DNA of 64,000 nucleotides. Source: Hartmannibacter diazotrophicus. GTDB taxonomy: Bacteria; Pseudomonadota; Alphaproteobacteria; Rhizobiales; Pleomorphomonadaceae. The position numbers and the translations under genes were made by a program. The stretch lies in NCBI RefSeq assembly GCF_900231165.1, contig NZ_LT960614.1, forward strand, positions 2,292,550 through 2,356,549. The letters are read 5' to 3'. The notes under the pieces were generated by a model, which was not told where the DNA came from, searched no databases, and saw only the letters and a list, made by a program, of their open reading frames with translations. How positions within the stretch are numbered: position 1 is the first letter of the stretch; each line of letters starts with the position of its first letter. Shown piece by piece: positions 51,191-61,600 of this stretch.

Positions 51191-52711
51191 ATGATCGTAG
51201 AAGACCAGAGCCCCGTGATCGCCTTCCTTATGTCGGACAAGGCGCATGGTGCCTACTCGCCGGCGGAGAAGATCGAAACCCATATCTCGATCATCGTTCT
51301 GGCCGGCGAACGTGTCTTCAAGGTGAAGCGGGCCGTCAAGCTGCCCTATGCGGATTTCTCGACGCCGGAAAAGCGCTTGGACGTCTGCCGCAAGGAGGTC
51401 GAGCGCAACGGCAAGACTGCTCCCGGTCTTTATCTCGGCGCCATAAGGATCACCCGCGAGCCGGATGGGACACTCGTTTTCGACGGAACGGGAGACCTCG
51501 TCGACGCGGTCGTGGAGATGCGTCGCTTCGACCAGAAGAACCTCTTTGACCGCATGGCGGCGGAGGGGCGGCTGACGCCGCGCCTCATTGACGAGCTTGG
51601 GGATGAAATCGCGAACTTTCATGACACGGCGCCCCTGGGCGGCGACGGCGGAGCCGCCAATATCGCCGGCGTGCTCGATATCAACAAAGCCGGGTTTGCG
51701 ACGAGCCATGTGTTCTCCGATGCCGAACTCGCCGATTTTCACGCCCGCTTCCGAAAGGCCCATGCGCGCCATGCCGCACTGATGGATCAGCGTGGGCAGG
51801 GCGGGCGCATCCGCGTCTGTCATGGCGACCTGCATCTGCGCAACATCTGCCTCCTTGACGGCAAGCCGCGCCTTTTCGACTGCATCGAGTTCAACGACCA
51901 GATCGCAACCGTCGATGTTCTCTACGATCTCGCCTATCTGCTGATGGACCTCTGGCACCGCGATCTGCCCGGTCTCGCCAACCGTCTCCTCAACCGCTAT
52001 CTCGACCGGACCGGCGACGACGACGGCCTGCCGCTCGTCGGCTTCTTCATGGCGTTGAGGGCGGCCGTCCGGGCTCACGTGACCGCGACTCAGGCGGAAG
52101 AAGGCGCTGGCGACGTTCCGGCCCTGACGGCAATGGCGCGGGACTACTACGACCTTGCCAGGACCCTGCTGCAAGAAGCCCCTCCGCATGTCGTCGCCAT
52201 CGGCGGGCTCAGCGGCTCCGGCAAGTCAACGGTCGCCGAAGCCGTGGCGCCATTCGTCGGATCGCCTCCGGGCGCCCGCATTCTGGAAAGCGATTGCATT
52301 CGCAAGGCGATGTTCGACGTGGCCGCAGAAACGAAGCTGCCGCCGGAAGCCTATGAGCCGGAGGTCTCCCGCAAGGTCTACGAGACGATCACGGCCGGTG
52401 CCGTCGGGATTGCCGCTGCCGGCACCTCTGTCGTCGCCAACGCCGTCTACGACCGTCCCGAGTTGCGCGCGGCCATCGAAGGGGCCGTGAAGGCGGTCAA
52501 CATCCCCTTCGCCGGCTTCTGGCTGGACGCAAGCCCGGACCTCCTGCGCGAGCGTGTCGGGGCGCGGGTCAAGGGTGCGTCCGACGCCGATGTGAAGGTC
52601 CTCGAGGGTCAGTTGACCCATGACCTTGGCGTCATGGAATGGACCCGGCTCGACGCCGCCGAACCCGTCGGGAAACTGGCGGCCGAGATTCGCGCGGCGA
52701 ACGAGGTATAA
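51191..52711 (+). CDS. Two-domain phosphotransferase: APH-like kinase plus P-loop kinase
   Basis: 506 residues. The N-terminal 330 residues resemble aminoglycoside/choline-kinase-like phosphotransferases, with catalytic loop VCHGDLHLRNICLLDGKPRL (His about 211) and metal motif LFDCIEFND. The C-terminal 170 residues are a P-loop kinase of the gluconokinase/AAA type with Walker A GGLSGSGKST (about 336-345) and a later ESDCIRKAMF. The combination is a recognised bacterial fusion of unknown substrate. ATG 51191 is used. A GNAT acetyltransferase gene is convergent 10 bp downstream. Confidence 0.9.
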   Translation: MIVEDQSPVIAFLMSDKAHGAYSPAEKIETHISIIVLAGERVFKVKRAVKLPYADFSTPEKRLDVCRKEVERNGKTAPGLYLGAIRITREPDGTLVFDGTGDLVDAVVEMRRFDQKNLFDRMAAEGRLTPRLIDELGDEIANFHDTAPLGGDGGAANIAGVLDINKAGFATSHVFSDAELADFHARFRKAHARHAALMDQRGQGGRIRVCHGDLHLRNICLLDGKPRLFDCIEFNDQIATVDVLYDLAYLLMDLWHRDLPGLANRLLNRYLDRTGDDDGLPLVGFFMALRAAVRAHVTATQAEEGAGDVPALTAMARDYYDLARTLLQEAPPHVVAIGGLSGSGKSTVAEAVAPFVGSPPGARILESDCIRKAMFDVAAETKLPPEAYEPEVSRKVYETITAGAVGIAAAGTSVVANAVYDRPELRAAIEGAVKAVNIPFAGFWLDASPDLLRERVGARVKGASDADVKVLEGQLTHDLGVMEWTRLDAAEPVGKLAAEIRAANEV

Positions 52712-52720
52712 GGTCAGTCG

Positions 52721-53266
52721 TCAGCGGGGATCGGGAAGCGTCGTGTCGCCGGGGCCGAGCGGTCGCTGCATCAGCACGCTGTCCACCCAACGGCCGAATT
52801 TGAACCCGACCGAGGTGAAGGTGCCGGCGTGGCGAAATCCCATCCGCTGGTGAAGCCCGATCGAGGCCGCATTCTCGCTGTTGCCGATGACGGCGAGCAT
52901 CTGCCGCCAGGGCCCTTTCTCGCACTCCGCAATCAACGCGCCGAGGAGCGCGCTGCCGATGCCGTGGCCGCCGAGGCCATCGCGCACATAGACCGAGTTT
53001 TCCACCGTATAGCGATAGGCCGGCCGCGGCCGATACGGGCCCGCATAGGCGTAGCCGACGACCGCGCCGTCCATCTCAGCGACGAGATAGGGCAGGCCCG
53101 CCGCCAGAACGCTGGTGCGGCGGCTCACCATGTCGCCGAGCGTGGGCGGCACTTCTTCAAAGCTCGCAAGGCCGTGGAGCACGTGGTGGGCGTAGATGTC
53201 GGCAGCGGCCGCCATGTCTGCCTCGCTCGAGGCCCGGACGGTCACCGCAGGCTTGGGAGAGTGCAT
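52721..53266 (-). CDS. GNAT N-acetyltransferase, phosphinothricin/MnaT-like
   Basis: 181 residues. The acetyl-CoA binding segment is GLGGHGIGSALLGALIAECE (R/Q-x-x-G-x-G/A variant), with the preceding strand VENSVYVRDG and following MLAVIGNSENAASIGLHQRM. The plan AADIYAHHVLHGLASFEEVP at the start is typical of the Pat/YncA group, which acetylate methionine sulfoximine, phosphinothricin or amino acids. It may detoxify or modify an amino-acid analogue. It ends 10 bp from the kinase-fusion stop. Confidence 0.9.
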   Translation of the reverse strand: MHSPKPAVTVRASSEADMAAAADIYAHHVLHGLASFEEVPPTLGDMVSRRTSVLAAGLPYLVAEMDGAVVGYAYAGPYRPRPAYRYTVENSVYVRDGLGGHGIGSALLGALIAECEKGPWRQMLAVIGNSENAASIGLHQRMGFRHAGTFTSVGFKFGRWVDSVLMQRPLGPGDTTLPDPR

Positions 53267-53376
53267 GATGCAGGCAACTTTCCAAGGTGGAGCGTGTTGT
53301 CCGGCAGACTATCGCGATCGCCGCATGGAATGAACGGCCATCGCCTTATGACGGCCATAAGCGCCATCAATGCCGC

Positions 53377-54597
53377 TCAGTCCGACATGGTCTCCAGCGA
53401 CGCCAGACCGAGCAGGCCCGTCTCCTCGTCGAAGGAGGTGTCCACTTCGACGACGCGGTTCGGATAGAAACCGTTGAACCGCGTGCGCAGCGACAGCGAA
53501 TAGGCCCCGATATGGCCGATCTCGATCCAGTCGCCCGTCTCCACCGTTTCCGGCAGCCAGAAGGGACGCGAGAGAATATCGACCGAATCGCAGGTCGCCC
53601 CGCACACCTTGAACGGCACGATGGTCTCATCCTTGCCGGTGCGTCGCTTCCGCGCCGGGTCGGGAATGAGCCGCGCGGGTAGGGTGATCTTGCCGGTCCA
53701 GGAATCCGACAGCGAGGCCCAGATTCCATCATTGATGTAAAGGCGGCGACCCTTTTTCAGCAGCACCCGCACGACCAGCGAGATGGAATGCGCGACGACC
53801 ACGCGGCCCGGCTCCGCGACGAGCGGCAGATCGGAAAAGCCCCAGTCGTCGATATCGTGGCGAAGCTGGGCCATGATCTCGTCGAGGGATGGCATTTTCA
53901 CCACCTTGCGGCGCGGGTCTTGCCCGTAGACCGCAGGAAATCCGCCGCCGACGTCGAGGCCGACGAGTTCGACACCGGCCCGTGAGCGCACCCAGGCCGC
54001 GGATCCGAGCGCCCGCTCGTAGGTGTCCGGCTCCTCGATCTGGCTGCCGACATGGAAACACAGGCCGCAGCGAAAGCCGATGCCGTCGATCCGCTGCAAA
54101 AGTTCCACCGCATGGGCCGGCGCGGCGCCGAATTTCTTGGAAAGTTCGTAGGCCGCATGGCCCTTGGTCTGCAGCCGAACGAAGAGCGTGATGGTGGCGG
54201 GGTCGATATCGAGCGCCCGCACGATGCGCAGGATCTTCGCGACCTCGTCCTCGTGGTCCACGGCCATGACACGGATTCGATAGTGCTCCAGCGCGAGGCG
54301 GATGTCGGACTGTGCCTTCACGGGGTGCATGTAGAGCAGTTCGGCCTTTGGCGATACGGCGCGCACGGCGGCGAATTCCGCGGGCGAGGCGACGTCGAAA
54401 CAGGAAATGCCGATTCGGCTCAGAGCTTCCAGAACGAAGGGCTCGCCGTTGGTCTTCACCGCATAGGCGGTCTTGCCGGGAAACTCGCTCATGAAGTGGC
54501 GCGCGTCTGCCTCGAGCACTTTCGGCCGGAAGCAGTAGACCGGTTCGTCCGGTCGCTCCGAAAGGGTCATCTCGCGGGCGCTGGCAAAATGCTCCAT
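53377..54597 (-). CDS. Ornithine/diaminopimelate-type PLP decarboxylase
   Basis: 406 residues, fold-type III decarboxylase. PLP Lys48 lies in GKTAYAVKTNGEPFV; HVGSQIEEPDTYERAL and LDVGGGFPAVYG (Gly-rich phosphate site) follow; the active-site Cys motif is VCGATCDSVDIL near residue 340, as in ornithine decarboxylase (CxxxCDSxD). The product would be putrescine or cadaverine. Length matches bacterial eukaryote-type ornithine decarboxylase. It is divergent from the second amidase (129-bp gap), so a shared regulation with amide breakdown is possible. Confidence 0.92.
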   Translation of the reverse strand: MEHFASAREMTLSERPDEPVYCFRPKVLEADARHFMSEFPGKTAYAVKTNGEPFVLEALSRIGISCFDVASPAEFAAVRAVSPKAELLYMHPVKAQSDIRLALEHYRIRVMAVDHEDEVAKILRIVRALDIDPATITLFVRLQTKGHAAYELSKKFGAAPAHAVELLQRIDGIGFRCGLCFHVGSQIEEPDTYERALGSAAWVRSRAGVELVGLDVGGGFPAVYGQDPRRKVVKMPSLDEIMAQLRHDIDDWGFSDLPLVAEPGRVVVAHSISLVVRVLLKKGRRLYINDGIWASLSDSWTGKITLPARLIPDPARKRRTGKDETIVPFKVCGATCDSVDILSRPFWLPETVETGDWIEIGHIGAYSLSLRTRFNGFYPNRVVEVDTSFDEETGLLGLASLETMSD

Positions 54598-54726
54598 GGG
54601 GAATCAGCTCCTCGTCGCTCGGCACCCGGTTGTCGCAAAGGTCGCCGCGATCGGCAAGTCGCGCAAGGGCTTGCCAAAGCACGGAACCAACGATTGAGTA
54701 TGCGGCTCTCGATTGGAGGAGGTTTC
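54598..54726. promoter_or_regulatory. Divergent promoter region, decarboxylase / amidase
   Basis: 129 bp between the decarboxylase (-) and amidase (+) starts. GGAGGAGG at 54716-54723 is the amidase ribosome site. Promoters for both genes must lie here; no clear box was assigned. Confidence 0.45.
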
Positions 54727-55977
54727 ATGCTTTCGGTTCTCGATCTCGTCACGCGGCTGGACAATGGCACCCTGGACCTTGCCGGGCTCTATCGTCAGGT
54801 GGCCGAAACCATCGAGGCCAAGGAGCCGGAAATCGAAGCCTGCGCCTTCATCGATTGGCAGCGGCTGAAGACGCCCGACAACGTGCACGGCCCGCTGCGC
54901 GGACTGCCCTATGGCGTGAAGGACATCTTCGACACGGCCGAGATGCCGACCACCTACGGCTCGCCGATCTACGACGGCTATCGCCCGAAGGCGGACGCCT
55001 CTGTCGTCTCGATGACGGCGCGGGCGGGCGGCGTTGCCGTTGCCAAGACGCGGACCACGGAGTTTGCCTTCCTGCAGCCGACGATCACGCGCAATCCGCA
55101 CAACACGGCCCATACGCCCGGCGGTTCATCCTCGGGCTCGGCGGCAGCGGTGGCCGCCGGCATGCTGCCATTCGCCTTTGGCACCCAGACGGCCGGCTCG
55201 ACCATCCGGCCCGCCTCCTTCTGCGGCATTGCCGGCTTCAAGCCCTCCTACCGGATCCTGCCGACGGTCGGGCTGAAGACCTTCTCCTGGAATCTCGACA
55301 CGGTCGGCGTTTTCGCGGCAAGCGTGGCGGATTGCGCTTTCGTGCTCTCTGCGATTTCCGGCCGGGAGTTTCACCTCGGGGATGCCGACGCGGCCGCGCC
55401 GAGGGTCGCTGTCCTGAGATCCGGCTTCTCGGTCGAGGCCGACGCCGAGATGCTGGGCGCGCTGGATGAGGCCGCCCGGATCGCCGAAGCGGCCGGTGCG
55501 ACGATCGTCGACTTCGCCTTCGACCCGGCGCTGATCGCGGCCGACAACGCTCATCCGGTGATCATGAACCACGAGGCGGCGCTCGCGCTGGCCTATGAGT
55601 TCGACCACCACGGCGACGCGCTGTCCCCACGGATGAGGGAGGCGCTCGCTGCAGGTGGAGCCATTTCTGTTGCCGATTACGACGCCGCCCGCTCGATCGC
55701 CCATCGTGGACGCCGGCGTTTCGACGACATTTTCGAGGCTTTCGATGTCATCCTGTGTCCCTCCGCGCCGGGCGCAGCGCCCGCCGGCCTGGAGGCAACC
55801 GGCAACCCGGCGTTCAATCGCCTTTTCACGTTGATCGGTGCGCCCACGGTCAGCGTCCCCGGCATGCACACGTCCGCAGGACTCCCTTTAGGACTTCAGG
55901 TTGTATCCAGATTTGGCAGTGATGACATGGCCTTAAGGGCCGCTCATTGGCTGGAATTACAAATGGCACGCAAATAG
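54727..55977 (+). CDS. Amidase (amidase-signature family) 2
   Basis: 416 residues. Catalytic Lys65 lies in LPYGVKDIFDT, GGSSSGSA at 132-139 holds the cis-Ser, and nucleophile Ser158 is in GTQTAGSTIRPAS. The C-terminus MALRAAHWLE is typical. It hydrolyses an amide of unknown identity. The start follows a strong GGAGGAGG. It differs from the first amidase (12717-14024) in sequence and context, so they are not recent duplicates. A low-complexity AT-rich gap follows. Confidence 0.92.
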   Translation: MLSVLDLVTRLDNGTLDLAGLYRQVAETIEAKEPEIEACAFIDWQRLKTPDNVHGPLRGLPYGVKDIFDTAEMPTTYGSPIYDGYRPKADASVVSMTARAGGVAVAKTRTTEFAFLQPTITRNPHNTAHTPGGSSSGSAAAVAAGMLPFAFGTQTAGSTIRPASFCGIAGFKPSYRILPTVGLKTFSWNLDTVGVFAASVADCAFVLSAISGREFHLGDADAAAPRVAVLRSGFSVEADAEMLGALDEAARIAEAAGATIVDFAFDPALIAADNAHPVIMNHEAALALAYEFDHHGDALSPRMREALAAGGAISVADYDAARSIAHRGRRRFDDIFEAFDVILCPSAPGAAPAGLEATGNPAFNRLFTLIGAPTVSVPGMHTSAGLPLGLQVVSRFGSDDMALRAAHWLELQMARK

Positions 55978-56125
55978 CGGATTTGACTTGAATATTTCAG
56001 ATTGTCCCGGGGGCGGGAACCTTAGCCGGGGATGCTGCGCTGCAACTAAACATTTGCTTCGCTTTGATGGTAAATGCGACTAGAGTGCGGCGGTCAGAAC
56101 AAGCGGAGCAAAGGGAGAGGTCCCC

Positions 56126-56209
56126 GTGACAATGACAAAAAGCCTGAATGTTCTGTGTGTCTGCGCCGCATTTCTCTTTGTCGGTGCAATCGTGCTTGGC
56201 GCCATCTAG
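56126..56209 (+). CDS. Small single-span membrane protein (27 aa)
   Basis: 27 residues from GTG 56126, or 25 from the in-frame ATG 56132: TKSLNVLCVCAAFLFVGAIV followed by LGAI. It is a short basic N-terminus and one hydrophobic helix with two Cys. AGGGAGAGG lies 5 nt before the GTG, a strong ribosome site for a gene of this size. Such tiny membrane proteins are common in alphaproteobacteria but usually missed. It stands alone between the amidase and a hypothetical gene, and no partner is evident. Confidence 0.55.
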   Translation: MTMTKSLNVLCVCAAFLFVGAIVLGAI

Positions 56210-56553
56210 GTGCGGAGCCAAGAGTCCTGAAGCGTCCTGCGGGGCGTGATCGCTAGGGCAGAATAAAAAAACCAAGCGACAAGGTGTTCGGCGGACATCA
56301 CTGCCGACACCCAAAAATCCAAACAATAAGATCAATCGCAGCCAACCGTGGGAGACGAGCGGACTTTTGGGTCACGCCCGTCGCGCACGATTTTCGCAAA
56401 TCCGTCTGTCTGTCACGGCTGCCGTGACAGAGCAGTCGCGCTTGTGCCAATCAAGGGCCGCAGACGAACGCCTTCCAGCGCGGATGCGCTGGGAATAGAG
56501 CGTCCCGGCCGAGGTTCCAGGTTCCAGACCGTCAGGCGGCTGGACCGGGCGCC
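56210..56553. repeat. Intergenic region with a perfect 21-bp palindrome
   Basis: 344 bp between the small protein (+) and the 94-residue gene (-) with no gene seen. CTGTCACGGC-T-GCCGTGACAG at 56410-56430 is a perfect 10-bp inverted repeat with one central base. It may be a bidirectional terminator (8-bp stem, 5-nt loop) or a regulator site. No T-tract follows on either strand. Confidence 0.55.
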
Positions 56554-56838
56554 TCAGGAACGGTCGAAGACGAAGCGGTCGAGTTGAGCCCGACGCCCGT
56601 CACAACGGCCGAAGACCTTGGCCTTGACCGGCTCGGAGGCATTCGTGTCGCAGTGCCGCACGTAAACCTGTGCGTTGCCTTCGAAAAGATAATCGTGAAT
56701 CGAAAAGGAGGTGGGGTTGGTCTCGATATGGTCGAATTCAACGCCGGCTTCCTGGCCGAAACGACGCGCCCACTCCGTGCTGGAGCTAAGCGGATAGCTG
56801 CACACCGCTTCTGCGATGATTGTCTTCGTGTGGTCCAT
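56554..56838 (-). CDS. Hypothetical protein (94 aa)
   Basis: 94 residues from ATG 56838, preceded by GAGGAT. The sequence is soluble and mixed (SYPLSSSTEWARRFGQEAGV ... DYLFEGNAQVYVRHCDT ... CDGRRAQLDRFVFDR) with no recognised motif or membrane segment. The good ribosome site and its isolation in a gap support it being real. It is transcribed away from the 5-oxoprolinase-side gap, in the same direction as that gene but separated by 213 bp. Confidence 0.55.
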   Translation of the reverse strand: MDHTKTIIAEAVCSYPLSSSTEWARRFGQEAGVEFDHIETNPTSFSIHDYLFEGNAQVYVRHCDTNASEPVKAKVFGRCDGRRAQLDRFVFDRS

Positions 56839-57051
56839 TGTATCCTCACGCAACTAGGCAATGTTCGGATAACGCCTGAAAATCACTGTGCGTTCCGAGT
56901 GTTTTCATTTTCTCTAAACATGGACATTTTTGCGGCAGTTTGGGCTCGCTGGCAATGCGACGATTGAACTTAGCGTTTTCAACTTCTAACTTTTCGAAAA
57001 TTGGATTAATTCGGTGTTTTCCACTTTGCGGCCTGTCCAAAACGGATGAAG

Positions 57052-60000
57052 TCACGGCGCATCGTACCCGCCACCGGTCGGTGTGCGGATGATTACCGCT
57101 TCGCCCGCAAGAATCGTCGTCTGCGCGCAGCCCGAAAGCTTCTCCACTGTGTCATTTAGGTGACGCACGAAGGCAGCACCCAGTTCCCCTGGGTGTCCGT
57201 CGAAGATACCGGGCGGGGGAATGATGCGGTGCGAGGAGAGGAGGGCGCAGTCCATCTCCTCCAGGAATCGGATACGCCGCTCCGTGCCGCCGCCGGCCGA
57301 CCAGCGTCCGTGTCCGCCCGAACCTCGGCGGATATGGAAATCCTCCAGCAGCACCGGAAAGCGGAATTCCAGCACCTCCGGGTCGGTGAGGCGCGAGTTG
57401 GTCATGTGTGTGTGAACGCCGTCGACGCCGTTGAACCCAGGTCCCGCCGGGGCGCCGGAGCAGATCGTCTCGTAATATTGATGGCGGTTGTTGCCGAAGG
57501 TCAGGTTGTTCATCGTGCCCTGTGCCGGCGCCAGCGCGCCAAGGGCGGCCAGCAGCGCGTTGGTCACATGCTGGCTGGTCTCCACGTTTCCGGCGACGAC
57601 CGCCGCCGGATAGGCCGGCTTCAGCATCGAGCCATCCGGCACGTCGATCTCGATGGGCCTCAGGCAGCCGGCATTCATCGGGATGTTGCCATCCACCATC
57701 AGGCGGAAGCAGTAGAGCACGGCCGCACGGGTCACCGGCTCGGGCGCGTTGAAATTGGTCGGTTGCTGCGGGCTGGTGCCGGTGAAGTCGACGCGGGCGC
57801 TGCGCGCCGCCTTGTCGACCGTGATGCGCACCTTGATCACGGCGCCCTGGTCCGTCGGATACTCGAATTCGGAGTCCTTCAGGGCATCGATCACGCGTCG
57901 GACGCTTTCCTCCGCGTTGTCCTGAACATGCCCCATATAGGCCTGCACGACCGGCAGGGTGAACTGCGTCACCATCTTGCGCAGTTCCGCGACGCCGCGC
58001 TCGTTGGCCGCGATCTGGGCCCGCAGATCAGCGACATTCTGGGTCACGTTGCGCACCGGGAACGGATGGTTGGTCAGCAGGTCCTCGAGCTCTTCCTCGC
58101 GGAAGCGACCGTCGTCGGCGCCGTCCACCAGCTTGAAATTGTCGATGAGCACGCCTTCCTCATCGACATTCGTCGCGAGCGGCGTCATGGAGCCGGGCGC
58201 GGAGCCGCCGACGTCGGCGTGGTGGCCACGGCTCGCGACCCAGAAGATGATCTTCTCGCGCGCGTCGTCGAAAACCGGCGTCACCACGGTGATGTCCGGC
58301 AGGTGCGTTCCGCCGTTGTAGGGGGCGTTGAGGGCAAAGACATCCCCCGGCACGATCTTGCCGGCGTTGAGGCGGATGATCGTTTCCACCGAGCGGTCCA
58401 TGGACCCGAGGTGGACCGGCATGTGCGGGGCATTGGCGACGAGATGGCCGTCCTCGTCGAAGACGGCGCAGGAGAAATCGAGCCGCTCCTTGATGTTGAC
58501 CGAGTAGGCCGTGTTCTGCAGCGTCACGCCCATCTGCTCGGCAATCGACATGAAGAGGTTGTTGAAGACCTCCAGCATGACCGGATCCGCCGCCGTGCCG
58601 ATGGCCGCCGTCCGGGACTTCGCCAACGGGCGCGTCAGCAGTACATGATCGAGCGCGGTGATTTCCGCCCGCCACTCCGGTTCGACGACAATGGTCTGGT
58701 GCGGCTCGATGAGCAGCGCCGGTCCGACAACCGTCTGACCAGGATGAAGTTCGGCGCGCCGGTGGATGGGGGCATCGGCCCATTCGCCGCCCGAGAAGAA
58801 GGCCCCGGATGACTGGGATTCGGCCAACTCGTGGGTAAGCGGCAGGGCGGCTTCGGCGCGCCCCTGATCGCGGGCGTCCTCGGCCGAGACTTCGATCGAT
58901 TCCAGAACGATCGACTTGCCCTTGAAGATGAAGCCGAACTGGCTCTTGTGCCGGCGCTCGAACTCGGCGATCGCGGCCGGGATGTCGCGGTCGGCGAAGG
59001 GCACGGGCAGCGTCGTGTCGGTGCCGTCGTAGCGCAGATGGGCGGTCGGCAACCAGCGGATATCGCTGACCGAAACGCCCTGCAGGCCGAGTTCGTCCGT
59101 GACCTCTTCGTGCAGCGCTTCGATGAGCGCATTCGCGGCCGGCAGGTTCTGCTCCGTGAAGGGCGCGACCACGGCCTTGGACCGTGTCGCGCTGATCGCG
59201 GCGAGCCCCATGCCATAGGCGGAGAGGATGCCGGAGAAGGGGTGGATCAGAACCTTGCGCATGCCGAGCGCGTCGGCGACGAGACAGGCGTGCTGTCCGC
59301 CGGCGCCGCCGAAGCAGGTCAGCACATAGTCGGAAACGTCGTAGCCGCGCTGGACCGAGATCTTCTTGACCGCATTCGCCATGTTCTCGACCGCGATGGT
59401 CAGGAAACCCTCTGCGATCTCTTCCGGGCTGCGACCGTCATCGATGGTCTTGGCCATCTCCACGAAGGCGGCGCGCACGGCATCCGCATCGAGCGGCTGG
59501 TCCTGGTTCGGGCCGAAGATCGCGGGAAACAACTCCGGCTTCAGCTTGCCAAGCATGACGTTTGCGTCGGTCACGGTGAGCGGTCCGCCACGGCGGTAGC
59601 AGCGCGGCCCCGGATCGGCGCCGGCCGAATCGGGACCGGCCTGGTAGCGCCCGTCCTCGAAATGCAGGATCGATCCGCCGCCGGCCGCCACCGTGTGGAT
59701 ACGCATCATCGGCGCACGCATGCGCACGCCCGCGACCTCCGTCTCGAAGGCGCGCTCGTATTCTCCGTCATAATGCGAGACGTCGGTGGACGTGCCGCCC
59801 ATGTCGAAGCCGATCATCTTGTCGAAGCCGGCGATGCGGGAGGTCTGGACCGCACCGACGACGCCGCCGGCCGGGCCCGACAGGATCGCATCCTTGCCCT
59901 GGAACAGATCGGCTGCCGTCAGGCCGCCCGACGACATCATGAACATCAGGCGCGGGCCATTGTGAACGGCGCCATCCGCGCTGCCCGTCGATCCGAGGTC

Positions 60001-60696
60001 CTCGGCGACCTGGTTCACATAGCGCCGGAGGATGGGGGAGAGATAGGCATCGACCACCGTCGTGTCGCCCCGCCCGACGAGCTTCATCAGAGGCGAAACC
60101 TCGTGGCTGACGGAGACCTGCGAAAATTCCATGGACCGGGCGATCGCGGCGACGAGGCGCTCGTGCTCCGGATAGGCATAGGCATGCATGAAGACGATGG
60201 CGATGGCGTTGTAGCCGGCGTCCCGCAAACCCTGGAGCTGGCTGGCGACGACGACCGCGTCCGGCGTGATTTCAACCGTGCCATCCGAGCGAACGCGCTC
60301 GACCACCTCGACGACACGGTCGTAGAGCAGTTCGGGCTTGATGATGTTGCGGGCGAAAATGTCGGGCCGCGCCTGATAGCCGATCTCCAGCGCATCGCGA
60401 AAACCGCGCGTGACAAGGAGGGCCGTGCGCTCGCCCTTGCGTTCCAGCAAGGCGTTGGTTGCGACGGTCGTTCCCATCTTGACGGTGCCGATCCGGCCCG
60501 CGGTGATGGCCTCTCCGTTAGCCACGCCCAGAAGGTCGCGAATGCCCTGCACTGCGGCATCCCGGTAGGCTTCGGGGTTTTCTGACAACAGCTTGTGCGC
60601 GACGAGCGACCCGTCCGGCTTTCGGCCGACGATGTCGGTGAAGGTGCCGCCACGGTCGATCCAGAAGTCCCATGTGCCGGCGGCGGAATCACTCAT
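57052..60696 (-). CDS. 5-oxoprolinase / hydantoinase A-B fusion
   Basis: 1214 residues, full-length ATP-dependent oxoprolinase-type protein in one chain. The N-terminal half is HyuA-like ([56 protein letters not shown]). The C-terminal half, from about residue 715, is HyuB-like ([55 protein letters not shown]). It opens 5-oxo-L-proline to glutamate with ATP. ATG 60696 follows GGGAG and gives the expected N-terminus. Fits the nitrogen-scavenging character of the window; single gene. Confidence 0.94.
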   Translation of the reverse strand: MSDSAAGTWDFWIDRGGTFTDIVGRKPDGSLVAHKLLSENPEAYRDAAVQGIRDLLGVANGEAITAGRIGTVKMGTTVATNALLERKGERTALLVTRGFRDALEIGYQARPDIFARNIIKPELLYDRVVEVVERVRSDGTVEITPDAVVVASQLQGLRDAGYNAIAIVFMHAYAYPEHERLVAAIARSMEFSQVSVSHEVSPLMKLVGRGDTTVVDAYLSPILRRYVNQVAEDLGSTGSADGAVHNGPRLMFMMSSGGLTAADLFQGKDAILSGPAGGVVGAVQTSRIAGFDKMIGFDMGGTSTDVSHYDGEYERAFETEVAGVRMRAPMMRIHTVAAGGGSILHFEDGRYQAGPDSAGADPGPRCYRRGGPLTVTDANVMLGKLKPELFPAIFGPNQDQPLDADAVRAAFVEMAKTIDDGRSPEEIAEGFLTIAVENMANAVKKISVQRGYDVSDYVLTCFGGAGGQHACLVADALGMRKVLIHPFSGILSAYGMGLAAISATRSKAVVAPFTEQNLPAANALIEALHEEVTDELGLQGVSVSDIRWLPTAHLRYDGTDTTLPVPFADRDIPAAIAEFERRHKSQFGFIFKGKSIVLESIEVSAEDARDQGRAEAALPLTHELAESQSSGAFFSGGEWADAPIHRRAELHPGQTVVGPALLIEPHQTIVVEPEWRAEITALDHVLLTRPLAKSRTAAIGTAADPVMLEVFNNLFMSIAEQMGVTLQNTAYSVNIKERLDFSCAVFDEDGHLVANAPHMPVHLGSMDRSVETIIRLNAGKIVPGDVFALNAPYNGGTHLPDITVVTPVFDDAREKIIFWVASRGHHADVGGSAPGSMTPLATNVDEEGVLIDNFKLVDGADDGRFREEELEDLLTNHPFPVRNVTQNVADLRAQIAANERGVAELRKMVTQFTLPVVQAYMGHVQDNAEESVRRVIDALKDSEFEYPTDQGAVIKVRITVDKAARSARVDFTGTSPQQPTNFNAPEPVTRAAVLYCFRLMVDGNIPMNAGCLRPIEIDVPDGSMLKPAYPAAVVAGNVETSQHVTNALLAALGALAPAQGTMNNLTFGNNRHQYYETICSGAPAGPGFNGVDGVHTHMTNSRLTDPEVLEFRFPVLLEDFHIRRGSGGHGRWSAGGGTERRIRFLEEMDCALLSSHRIIPPPGIFDGHPGELGAAFVRHLNDTVEKLSGCAQTTILAGEAVIIRTPTGGGYDAP

Positions 60697-60892
60697 CGGA
60701 TTTTCTCCCAAGGCATCAGGATCGTTGGCGGATCGCATGTCGACTCGATCCAGATCCTGCCGTTTGTTCGCAACGCGGTGAGGTCCCGTCAATCACTTGC
60801 GCAAATTCGGAGGCGATTTTTCCAAGAATGGCGAAGAAATCGATGCGACCTTTCTTGGAAGTGCAACCTCTCTCGCATACGATGGCAGAGCA

Positions 60893-61600
60893 ATGACTCT
60901 CTGGTCCTATCTCTCCGAACTTCTCGACCGTCTTCAGGTGGGTGAAACCGTTGGCGCGCTGATCGACCATGTCGTGAAGATCGTCCGGGAGACCTTCGGC
61001 GGCGAGGCTCGCCGCCAGGTCGCCTTCACTGTGTCGATGATCGCACTGGCCGCCAAGATGGCGAAAGCCGACGGTGCGGTGACGGAGGCGGAGATCGCCG
61101 TCTTCCGACGGATCTTCGTCGTGCCGGAGAATGAGGAGCGCAACGTCGCGCGGCTCTTCAATCTCGCCAGGCAGGATATCGCCGGCTACGACATCTATGC
61201 CGCCCGTATCGAGCGGATGCACGCGGGAAATCTGGAGGTCCTGGAGGATATCCTCGACGGTCTCTTCATGATCGCCGACGCGGATGGCGGCATCCACGAC
61301 AACGAGATCGCTTTCCTTGAGCATGTGGCGGCCATCTTCAAGATCCCGGCCGAGCATTTCGACCGCATCCTGTCGCGCCACATCCAGTCGGACGAGACGG
61401 ATCCCTATGTCGTGCTCGGCATCGCCAAGGGCAGCCATCCGGAAGATATCAAGCGGCACTATCGGAAGCTCGTCGCCGAGACCCATCCGGACCGCTTCAT
61501 AGCGCGCGGCCTGCCGGCCGAATGCGTGCGTCTTGCGACCGAACGGCTGGCCCTTCTCAATGGCGCCTATGAGCGGATCGAGAAGGAATTCGCCGTTTGA
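60893..61600 (+). CDS. TerB-like / J-domain protein (DjlA-like)
   Basis: 235 residues. Residues about 25-145 form a TerB/DjlA-type all-helical domain (MIALAAKMAKADGAVTEAEI; MIADADGGIHDNEIAFLEHV), which binds metal or membranes in relatives. Residues about 170-235 are a J domain with HPD motif (LVAETHPDRFIARG), so it stimulates a DnaK-type chaperone. No membrane helix is seen, unlike enteric DjlA. It overlaps the next gene (TTGA at 61597-61600), linking a DnaK co-chaperone to peptidoglycan hydrolysis. Confidence 0.9.
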   Translation: MTLWSYLSELLDRLQVGETVGALIDHVVKIVRETFGGEARRQVAFTVSMIALAAKMAKADGAVTEAEIAVFRRIFVVPENEERNVARLFNLARQDIAGYDIYAARIERMHAGNLEVLEDILDGLFMIADADGGIHDNEIAFLEHVAAIFKIPAEHFDRILSRHIQSDETDPYVVLGIAKGSHPEDIKRHYRKLVAETHPDRFIARGLPAECVRLATERLALLNGAYERIEKEFAV

